The position numbers and the translations under genes were made by a program. Shown here piece after piece: positions 43,152 through 48,996 of a stretch of DNA of 49,750 nt. This stretch comes from a virus, in the IMG/VR virus record IMGVR_UViG_3300044641_002729, positions 1 to 49,750 of that record; one strand, written 5' to 3'. The notes beneath the pieces were generated by a model that was given only the letters and a program-made list of their open reading frames with translations, made no database searches and had not been told where the DNA came from. Numbering within the stretch: the first letter of the stretch is position 1; each line of letters begins with the position of its first letter.

Positions 43152-43866
43152 ATCACTAAAATGCGTTCTTGTGTTTTCCGTTTTTGTGCTATGCTCATGC
43201 GGTTCTTCAAATCAAGAAGCCGTAGAAGTCCCAGGGTCGGCAGATACACTTCTGAACGCTGGAGACCAGGGGAACTCGAAAGTTTCTGCCTCAGCGAAGG
43301 CGATAATAAAGGCAAACGAAATAAACGAAAACGCCCAATCAAAGAGGGCGATTGACGCAGAGGCTGGCATCATAATAGCATCGACTGGACAGCCGTCAAC
43401 TAAGGACGAACAGGAAGCACTAAATAGGATAGACAAGTATATCAAGGGCAAAATAGAAGAAGCGGAGTCTTTGACAAAGAAGGCCGAGTCAGAGGCGGCA
43501 TCATTGAGAGCAGAGCGAGATAGGCTGCGTGAGCAATATAAGAAAGAGGTTGCCGAGGTGAGGGCCCAACTAGAACTTACAAGGTTGAAACTTGAGGAGG
43601 AAAGAAAGGATTTTGTCACCATAATATTCGCACTTGTAGGAGGATTCCTTTTCTTAATAGGTGCACTGGTGCTTGCATTTAGCCCATTCAAGAAGCCAGG
43701 AATATACATAATAGCATGCGGTTCTCTTACTGGAACCCTTGCGTTCATATGGGATAGCCAGTGGTTTAAGTATACGGTTGCTGGCTGTTGCGTCATTCTC
43801 TTGGTGGCACTTGCCGCCTTCATGTACAAGAAGTTCAAGGCGTATAAAAATGGACAACAACAATAA
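43093..43866 (+). CDS. u-spanin-like lipoprotein with coiled coil and C-terminal membrane helices
   Basis: A protein of 257 residues. The N-terminus is basic, then hydrophobic (CVLVFSVFVLCSC), with a lipobox L33-C34-S35-C36 that would anchor it in the outer membrane. Residues ~100-170 form a long charged coiled coil (EEAESLTKKAESEAASLRAE). Three hydrophobic helices follow (~173-195, 201-219, 226-245). One chain that spans from a lipid anchor to the inner membrane is the layout of unimolecular spanins, which fuse the two membranes at lysis. Known u-spanins have one helix, so three is odd. It overlaps the preceding gene by 59 bases. TTGCGTCATTC at 43788 is read C-C-V-I-L. Confidence 0.6.
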   Translation: MKNILKNIKEFLTSLKEKAKSLKCVLVFSVFVLCSCGSSNQEAVEVPGSADTLLNAGDQGNSKVSASAKAIIKANEINENAQSKRAIDAEAGIIIASTGQPSTKDEQEALNRIDKYIKGKIEEAESLTKKAESEAASLRAERDRLREQYKKEVAEVRAQLELTRLKLEEERKDFVTIIFALVGGFLFLIGALVLAFSPFKKPGIYIIACGSLTGTLAFIWDSQWFKYTVAGCCVILLVALAAFMYKKFKAYKNGQQQ

Positions 43867-44185
43867 TGACTTTATAGGCTCACTGCCAGATGTAATCAAG
43901 TCCGTCATAGACGCTGGGTGGGTTAGTGCAATCGCTGGGGCTGCTGGCATGTGTGCCAGAATAATGCTTGGCGAGAACCCAGATATGACATGGATGAAAG
44001 CCTTGACACACACGATTGCGGCTGCAATCACTGCTGTTTTCGTAGGTCAAGCAATAAGTGATTACATCAGTCAAGAGGGCGTTAAGTTGGCAATAGTTGG
44101 CATATCTGGGTACGCATCTCCAGAGGTTTTGGACTACTGTTTGCGGTGGGTTAAGAAAATAGGTAAGTCTAAATTAAAAGATTGA
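43850..44185 (+). CDS. holin (Phage_holin_3-like)
   Basis: A protein of 111 residues starting MDNNNNDFIGSLPD, overlapping the spanin candidate by 17 bases. Three hydrophobic segments occur (WVSAIAGAAGMCARIML, THTIAAAITAVFVGQAI, KLAIVGISGYASPEVLDY), and GISGYASPEVLDY is a familiar ending of LydA/holin_3 proteins. It would form the lethal inner-membrane lesion that times lysis. The tail is basic. Its stop overlaps the -35 box of the regulator promoter. Confidence 0.75.
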   Translation: MDNNNNDFIGSLPDVIKSVIDAGWVSAIAGAAGMCARIMLGENPDMTWMKALTHTIAAAITAVFVGQAISDYISQEGVKLAIVGISGYASPEVLDYCLRWVKKIGKSKLKD

Positions 44186-44210
44186 CGAGTGCCCATGCGT
44201 GCGGGATAAC
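44182..44210 (+). promoter_or_regulatory. sigma70 promoter for the regulator and replication block
   Basis: TTGACG (44182-44187), an exact 17-base spacer and GATAAC (44205-44210). The start of transcription falls at the ATG at 44217, so the message would be leaderless. An imperfect inverted repeat (CCATGCGTGCG and CGCACATGG, 44193-44220) spans the -10 region and is a likely operator, perhaps for the HTH protein itself. Confidence 0.65.
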
Positions 44211-44216
44211 TCGCAC

Positions 44217-44459
44217 ATGGAACAACTAGACACGAAGAAACTCGTGCGTTCGCTTGGCGGACGCAGAGAGGTTTGGTCCATGCTCAAAGCAGAAGGACTA
44301 TCAATCTCACAGAAGGCAGTTGACAAGTGGACAGAGCGTGGGAGCATACCCTCATACGCACTTGTTAAGATTATCCTTGCGGCACTTAAGTTCAAGGGTA
44401 TCACTATCAACCTCAAAGATTTCATCATCACCACCAACAACAATGAAAACACCAAGTAA
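44217..44459 (+). CDS. small HTH regulator (Cro/carph-isopro-like)
   Basis: A protein of 80 residues from the ATG at 44217. An in-frame GTG at 44199 would overlap the promoter. The segment LVRSLGGRREVWSMLKAEGL and then KAVDKWTERGSIPS (residues ~9-45) is a helix-turn-helix typical of phage Cro-type or toYdaS/carph-isopro regulators, with the conserved W-RG-IP. It heads the replication operon and probably binds the inverted repeat over its own promoter. As no integrase is present, it is more likely a timing switch than a lysogeny repressor. Confidence 0.7.
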   Translation: MEQLDTKKLVRSLGGRREVWSMLKAEGLSISQKAVDKWTERGSIPSYALVKIILAALKFKGITINLKDFIITTNNNENTK

Positions 44460-44877
44460 GAAGTTCAGCCTCGAAACGGCACGCATCAAACTCGCAAACA
44501 TCTCTCGCAGCAAGGCTCAACTTGTTGCCGAAGAGAAGGAAGTTCAAGCCATGATTGACGAGCACTGCGGTGCGATGTTCAAGGAAGAACTCACCAAGCG
44601 AAACAAGGAGTACGGAGATGTCACCCTTGAAATCGACAACGAAAAAGTCACGATGAAGATTACGAAGAGCGTTGACTGGGACAGTGACTCTCTCTACGAA
44701 ATCGCAAGAGCCATGGGTCCGCAGAAGGCCGTCAATCTCATGGTCATCGAATGCAAAATCCCAGAAGCAAACTACTCGAAGATTTCTGTTGACGACCCAT
44801 TCCTTAAGGACATCAACAAGGCCAGAACGGTAAAGTATTCCGCACCCAAGTTCACTTTCTCCACCACCAAAGAATAA
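44443..44877 (+). CDS. hypothetical protein of the recombination block
   Basis: A protein of 144 residues starting MKTPSKKFSLETARIKL, overlapping the regulator by 17 bases. It is helical and charged, with a first coiled-coil-like part (~15-45) and a beta-rich middle (VTLEIDNEKVTMKI). It is always read with the Sak4-like ATPase four bases downstream, so a recombination or host-nuclease-inhibition role is possible but not shown. Confidence 0.65.
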   Translation: MKTPSKKFSLETARIKLANISRSKAQLVAEEKEVQAMIDEHCGAMFKEELTKRNKEYGDVTLEIDNEKVTMKITKSVDWDSDSLYEIARAMGPQKAVNLMVIECKIPEANYSKISVDDPFLKDINKARTVKYSAPKFTFSTTKE

Positions 44878-44881
44878 TACC

Positions 44882-45769
44882 ATGACCAACCACAAGGCTA
44901 CCAAGTTCGGCTTCGTAAGAGCCGATGAACGACTGAAGGCTACACCCAAGGTGAACATTGCGATGTTCGGCCCAAGCGGTGTCGGCAAGACCACACAGGC
45001 TCGCACCCTCGACCCGAAGACTACCCTCTTCGTTGACCTTGAGGCTGGCACGCTTGCCATCCAAGACTGGGCTGCTGATGTGTTCGACATCCGTGTCGCT
45101 GCATCTCAACTCAACCTGCATCCTTGGGAAGTTTCCCGCCTCGTTGCGTTAATCGTAGGTGGTGCCGACCCTTCAGACAAGGATGGACCATACAGCCAGA
45201 AGGCTCTCGACTGGGCTATGGAAGCACTTGGCAATCCCGACTTCAGTAAGTACTCGGTAATCTACATCGACTCCATCACCGTGGCTTCCCGCTTCTGTCT
45301 GGACTACTGCAAGACGCACCCCAGCACCATGACCCCGCAGGGCAAGCAAGACACTCGTGCCGCATACGGCTTGCTCGGGCAGGAAATGATTAGGTGGCTC
45401 ACCCATCTTCAGCACTCCCCCAAGAGCGTGGTCGTGGTTGGCATCCTTGACCGCATCGAAGACGACCTCAAGCGTGTCTTCTGGGAGCCCCAGATTGAAG
45501 GTTCAAAGACTGGCAAGGAACTTCCAGGCATCTTCGACCAGGTTCTTACCCTTCAGAACTTCAAGGGAGAAGATGGTAGCCTCTACCGTGCTTTCGTCTG
45601 CCATCAGCAGAACCCTTGGAATTACATTGCCAAAGACCGCTCGGGTCGTCTAGAAATGATTGAAGCCCCCGACCTCGGTGCTCTGATGCGTAAAATCAGA
45701 GAAGGCAAGAGACTTGACACTACGCTGGTAACTGCCCTTCCTTCCAGCGGAGCGTCTGAAAACAAATAA
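44882..45769 (+). CDS. Sak4-like RecA-fold recombination ATPase (AAA_24)
   Basis: A protein of 295 residues. Walker A FGPSGVGKTT (~28-37), a LFVDLEAGT strand (~50), Walker B SVIYIDSIT (~127-135) and a VVVVGILDR strand (~180) fit the minimal RecA-like Sak4/AAA_24 family. These bind ssDNA and support single-strand annealing with a partner ssDNA-binding protein, here the DUF669-like protein encoded next. It would make the concatemers needed for packaging. TTGCGTTAATC at 45144 is read V-A-L-I. Confidence 0.75.
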   Translation: MTNHKATKFGFVRADERLKATPKVNIAMFGPSGVGKTTQARTLDPKTTLFVDLEAGTLAIQDWAADVFDIRVAASQLNLHPWEVSRLVALIVGGADPSDKDGPYSQKALDWAMEALGNPDFSKYSVIYIDSITVASRFCLDYCKTHPSTMTPQGKQDTRAAYGLLGQEMIRWLTHLQHSPKSVVVVGILDRIEDDLKRVFWEPQIEGSKTGKELPGIFDQVLTLQNFKGEDGSLYRAFVCHQQNPWNYIAKDRSGRLEMIEAPDLGALMRKIREGKRLDTTLVTALPSSGASENK

Positions 45770-45807
45770 TAGGAGGCCAACCCAAAAACCAAAAAACACA
45801 ACACAAC

Positions 45808-46428
45808 ATGTCCAACATGAAGTTCACATCCGAAAGCGGTCTTGGCGACAAGGCCGAACTCATCCCGCAGGGCACGCTCGTCAAGGCCGTGGTCACTGTC
45901 AACGCCATCAAGCAGTCACAGGCGACTGATGGCCGATACATGCAACTGGAGTTTACAGTCTCCGATGGCATCTATCGTAACCGCAAGATTTGGGACCTCG
46001 TGTGCGACCCGCACGATGAGCGTAACAGCGAGAACTGGCGTAAGATGGGTATGCTTTCAATCACCCGCGCTTTTGAGGCTGGTGGCGTGTTTAAGCACGA
46101 CGACGAGGCTACTTATGAAGCCATGGAAGGCAAGTCCTTCGATGACATCGCCCGTCTTTTAGATGGTCTGGAAGTCTCCATCAAGGTGAAGGTCGAACGC
46201 TCGTCCGACCCTGCTCACGCTGATAAGAACAAGGTTGGCGAGTGGCTGACCCCTAATCCGAAAAGCAGCGGATACACTGGTTGGAAGAAACTGCAGTCTG
46301 AGGCTAACTCCAGCAACGGTCAAGCACCCGCTGGAAACCCACAGGCCAAGTTCTCCAATCCTTCCAGTGGTACGACCCCCGCTTGGCTGAAGACCCCAAA
46401 CACTGGGAAGAGCAATCTCCCCTTCTAA
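45808..46428 (+). CDS. DUF669-type ssDNA-binding protein
   Basis: A protein of 206 residues. The N-terminal half (LVKAVVTVNAIKQS, then RYMQLEFTVSDGIYRNRKIW; ~residues 24-62) is an OB-fold-like DUF669 pattern. The C-terminal third is Gly/Ser/Pro-rich and ends in SNLPF, similar to the short hydrophobic tips by which SSB proteins recruit partners. It follows the Sak4-like gene, the usual pairing. The ATG follows a 31-base leader of only A and C. AGGAGG occurs, but more than 30 bases upstream, too far for a Shine-Dalgarno site. Confidence 0.7.
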   Translation: MSNMKFTSESGLGDKAELIPQGTLVKAVVTVNAIKQSQATDGRYMQLEFTVSDGIYRNRKIWDLVCDPHDERNSENWRKMGMLSITRAFEAGGVFKHDDEATYEAMEGKSFDDIARLLDGLEVSIKVKVERSSDPAHADKNKVGEWLTPNPKSSGYTGWKKLQSEANSSNGQAPAGNPQAKFSNPSSGTTPAWLKTPNTGKSNLPF

Positions 46429-46446
46429 AAACTAACAAATGAACAA

Positions 46447-46537
46447 CCCCCAAGCATGCAATTTTGTGTGTGGATTGCATGTATGCCTTACGACACTGGT
46501 CATGGCTGAAAAGTGTCGTAAGGCGGGGGCCCACACA
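46447..46537 (+). ncRNA. candidate structured RNA with three-way junction and pseudoknot
   Basis: The 122-base gap after the ssDNA-binding gene can fold as follows. P1 pairs CCCCC (46447-46451) with GGGGG (46525-46529). P2 pairs CATGCAAT (46455-46462) with ATTGCATG (46474-46481) around an 11-base loop. P3 is a perfect 13-bp stem, 46485-46497 with 46512-46524. The P2 loop TGTGTGG (46467-46473) is complementary to CCACACA (46531-46537), giving a 7-bp pseudoknot that ends 13 bases before the next ATG (46551). There is no T-tract, so it is not an intrinsic terminator. It could be a riboswitch, a protein-binding leader or a small RNA. Confidence 0.6.
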
Positions 46538-46550
46538 TAAACTTAAAAAC

Positions 46551-46790
46551 ATGAAAGACATTACCATTAAAAACCTAACGCTGATGAAAGATAATCTTTC
46601 TGATGCAATGATTAACAAGAAGGCTTATACAGTAACAGACCCCTCCAAACTAATCGACATAATCGACTCTTATATCCAAATCCGCCAAGAGCGTGACACC
46701 TATATCGGTGAAAGGGATAAGTTAATGAAGGTTCTCGGGACCCTGCAGTGCATGGCTGAGTCCGTGCAGGAAATCATGGAGGAAAACTAA
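46551..46790 (+). CDS. small hypothetical protein downstream of the RNA element
   Basis: A protein of 79 residues starting MKDITIKNLTLMKDNLS. It is helical and charged (IDIIDSYIQIRQERDTYIGE). No family was recognised. Its start lies 13 bases after the predicted pseudoknot, so its translation would be the natural target of any switch. An upstream ATG at 46464 in the same frame lies inside the P2 loop and is disfavoured. Confidence 0.65.
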   Translation: MKDITIKNLTLMKDNLSDAMINKKAYTVTDPSKLIDIIDSYIQIRQERDTYIGERDKLMKVLGTLQCMAESVQEIMEEN

Positions 46791-46791
46791 G

Positions 46792-47016
46792 ATGAAATTT
46801 TCATACATAAAGGTCGCACCACTTAAGAAACTTGCACTTGGCAGTAAAAAGCGCCTTAGCACCGAGTTTCTTGTGGCACTGGACGAAATGGTGAAGGCAA
46901 AAATCATAGAAGCATGCTCCATCCATAACGGTGGAAGAAAGACTGTTGATATCACAATCGCTGCATACACTGGTGTGACAAGACCGCCACACTCCCATTC
47001 TGGAGGAAACAACTAA
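46792..47016 (+). CDS. small protein, possibly histone-fold
   Basis: A protein of 74 residues. The pattern KRLSTEFLVALDEMVKAKII, then NGGRKTVDITIAAYTG (~residues 20-60), is helix-long helix-GRKTV-helix, the layout of small histone-fold proteins in bacteria and phages, with the R-K-T pair at the usual loop. The tail is Pro/His-rich. If correct, it would bind or bend DNA. A GGAGG lies 9-10 bases before the ATG, one of few plausible Shine-Dalgarno sites in the genome. The fold is inference from pattern only. Confidence 0.6.
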   Translation: MKFSYIKVAPLKKLALGSKKRLSTEFLVALDEMVKAKIIEACSIHNGGRKTVDITIAAYTGVTRPPHSHSGGNN

Positions 47017-47249
47017 TGTCATCTAACTCGCTTCCAACAGACCAAGAAATAATAGACTCACAGGTTGCTCGTATCCAGGAATTGAGCAAGATGTATCAAG
47101 ACATGAAGACCAAGTATCTTGAAGTTATGAATATTTCAGTCACCGCAAGAGGTGGCATGATTATTGACAACCTGGATAAGACCAGCCCATGCGTTGCGTC
47201 ATTCTGTGAGCAAATCATGAACCATATAACCAAAGAAAGAAATGGATAA
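47016..47249 (+). CDS. small hypothetical protein
   Basis: A protein of 77 residues starting MSSNSLPTDQEIIDSQVARI. The first 40 residues form a probable coiled coil. It overlaps the previous stop (TAATG), with GGAGG nine bases upstream. TTGCGTCATTC at 47194 is read V-A-S-F. Confidence 0.65.
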   Translation: MSSNSLPTDQEIIDSQVARIQELSKMYQDMKTKYLEVMNISVTARGGMIIDNLDKTSPCVASFCEQIMNHITKERNG

Positions 47250-47631
47250 GGCATACTACAGAGAGATGTGGGAGGAGGCTCGTGAAGAACTGAAACTCGT
47301 TGACGAAGAGAACAAGGACTTGAAGGCTGAGAACGCCCGACTAAAGTCCGAGGTTGAAAGTCTGAAGAAGCCAGCAGTCATCGGAGGATACAACATCTCC
47401 GAGTATATCCGTATGGCTAACTCCGAGACACTTGAGTTCGACAACGGAGACATCTTCGCTGACATGACCCTCCCAGAGCGTATCAAATACATCGTCGAGT
47501 CCCACGCCCGACTCAAGGCCGAGGTCGAGCGGCTGACCGCCTTCACCACCCGCACCATCATCCCGAATGATGAACTGCAGAAGCAGGTAGAGCGGCTTAC
47601 CAAAGAACTGCACAGCCGTGAGCCATCCTAA
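47242..47631 (+). CDS. coiled-coil hypothetical protein
   Basis: A protein of 129 residues. Two coiled-coil stretches (~residues 8-42, EENKDLKAENARLKSEVESL; ~88-127) flank a short folded middle (NISEYIRMANSETLEFDNGD). It overlaps the previous gene by eight bases. It could act as a dimerisation or adaptor factor in the replication block, but no family was recognised. Confidence 0.65.
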   Translation: MDKAYYREMWEEAREELKLVDEENKDLKAENARLKSEVESLKKPAVIGGYNISEYIRMANSETLEFDNGDIFADMTLPERIKYIVESHARLKAEVERLTAFTTRTIIPNDELQKQVERLTKELHSREPS

Positions 47632-47641
47632 ACAAGTAGGA

Positions 47642-47803
47642 ATGTCATGCAAAAACAAACGCTTCATAAAACGAGGTCTAACATGGGAGGAAGTCGAGCG
47701 AGTCGAGAAAGCAACCATTGCCGACAAGGAACGATGGAGGCACCTGTTCTCACTTAATAAATATGTACCCACACCATCCAATGAAAAAAAAGGCGATAGA
47801 TAA
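47642..47803 (+). CDS. 53-residue basic hypothetical protein
   Basis: It starts MSCKNKRFIKRGLTWEEVER. I chose the ATG at 47642 over a GTG at 47618, because the GTG would overlap the previous gene and AGGA lies just before this ATG. The content is basic and helical. The end overlaps the next gene by 23 bases. Confidence 0.5.
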   Translation: MSCKNKRFIKRGLTWEEVERVEKATIADKERWRHLFSLNKYVPTPSNEKKGDR

Positions 47804-47948
47804 CGCCAAGAAGTGCAGGGAATTGATGAGCAAAAACAGGGAACTCTCCAAAGAAAACGAACGGCTACGAGAGATTGCCAAATATCTCTTTCAAACATCT
47901 GTCGCATACCTACCACAAGCCGACAGAAAACTAATCGGATTTCCATGA
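47781..47948 (+). CDS. 55-residue coiled-coil protein
   Basis: It starts MKKKAIDNAKKCRELMSKNR. It is strongly charged, helical and probably coiled-coil over the first 35 residues. It overlaps the Cas4-like gene by ATGA. The function is unknown. Confidence 0.5.
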   Translation: MKKKAIDNAKKCRELMSKNRELSKENERLREIAKYLFQTSVAYLPQADRKLIGFP

Positions 47949-48709
47949 ACAACACACAAGTACAAAAACTAATCGACCAGGCTATGGTCGAAGAAAACAA
48001 GAAACAGGTAAAGCGTAACTACCTTGGTGCGTCACGCTGGGGGGAGAAGTGCACCAGAAAACTTGCCTATGAGTTCCATGGACTTAAGTCCGACAAGCCT
48101 TTCTCTGGAAACACGCTTCGCATCTTTAATGTCGGTCACGATGGCGAAGAACGCATGGCTGAATACATGCGTCTGGCTGGCTTTGATATCCTCACCCACA
48201 AGGATGACGGCAAGCAAATTGGATTTGAAGCCGCAGAGGGCAAACTGAAGGGTCACATTGACGGTGCAATCCGTGGCGGTCCAGCCATCGAGGGACTGTC
48301 ATACCCATGCCTGTGGGAAAACAAGATGCTTGGAAAGAAGTCATTTGATGATTTGTGCAAAAAGGGACTCAAGGACAGCAAGCCAATCTATTACGCACAG
48401 GTGAACATTTATATGGGATACATGGAACTACCCCAAGCCCTGTTCACGGCTCAGAACCGAGACACTTGTGAAATATACGCTGAAGTTGTTGATTTCGATG
48501 CAAGAAACGCACAGGAGTGCTCCGACAGGGCGGTAGCCGTAGTCGGCTCAAGCAACCCAGAGGAGTTCCCACGCATTACCAACGACCCGCAGAACTTCCA
48601 ATGTAAGTTTTGCGACTTCCACGACAGGTGCCATGAACAGGCATCTGGAGAAATAGATGGACTCATGAAGCCCTATGGACATATTTTCCCCTATCCACCA
48701 AAACTATGA
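47945..48709 (+). CDS. Cas4/RecB-type PD-(D/E)XK nuclease
   Basis: A protein of 254 residues starting MNNTQVQKL. Nuclease motifs are GHIDGAI (~102-108, acidic residue) and LWENKM (E125-N-K127). Four cysteines, C36 in GEKCTRKL and C220, C223 and C229 in CKFCDFHDRC, have the one-plus-three layout of the iron-sulfur cluster in Cas4 and AddB nucleases. It probably resects DNA ends to make ssDNA for the Sak4-like annealing pair. It overlaps both neighbours by ATGA. Confidence 0.78.
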   Translation: MNNTQVQKLIDQAMVEENKKQVKRNYLGASRWGEKCTRKLAYEFHGLKSDKPFSGNTLRIFNVGHDGEERMAEYMRLAGFDILTHKDDGKQIGFEAAEGKLKGHIDGAIRGGPAIEGLSYPCLWENKMLGKKSFDDLCKKGLKDSKPIYYAQVNIYMGYMELPQALFTAQNRDTCEIYAEVVDFDARNAQECSDRAVAVVGSSNPEEFPRITNDPQNFQCKFCDFHDRCHEQASGEIDGLMKPYGHIFPYPPKL

Positions 48710-48996
48710 ACAACGAAACACCACCAATGAATGAGCCAGAAGACAACGCAAAGCGTGAAAGGCTTTCGCTCCAGAACGCAGAGATGATGTTCATGGATGG
48801 CTTTGACAACTGCCTCATCGGTACCGTCATGCTTGGTTCAAAGGTCGTAGCCTGTTACGATGTCGCACTGATAATAAAGCAGCACATCGCTGACGGCATG
48901 ACTGAAGACGAGGCGTGGGAGTACTTTGAGTTCAACCAGTTGTCAGCCTACATTGGAGACAACTCCCCTGTATTCCTAGTCCGAGACGCAGGATAA
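48706..48996 (+). CDS. small acidic hypothetical protein (full copy)
   Basis: A protein of 96 residues starting MNNETPPMNEPEDNAKRERL, the complete form of the gene cut at the start of the window. It is acidic at both ends, with a middle (TVMLGSKVVACYDVALIIKQ) that alternates strand and helix. It overlaps the nuclease gene (ATGA) and the primase-helicase (TAATG), so it is read as part of the same operon. No family was recognised. Confidence 0.75.
   Translation: MNNETPPMNEPEDNAKRERLSLQNAEMMFMDGFDNCLIGTVMLGSKVVACYDVALIIKQHIADGMTEDEAWEYFEFNQLSAYIGDNSPVFLVRDAG

Noticed and set aside
46439-46540. 33-residue open frame in the gap after the ssDNA-binding gene
   Set aside because: It coincides with the paired stems of the RNA candidate. 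The inverted repeats explain the sequence better than a peptide, although a short leader peptide cannot be excluded.
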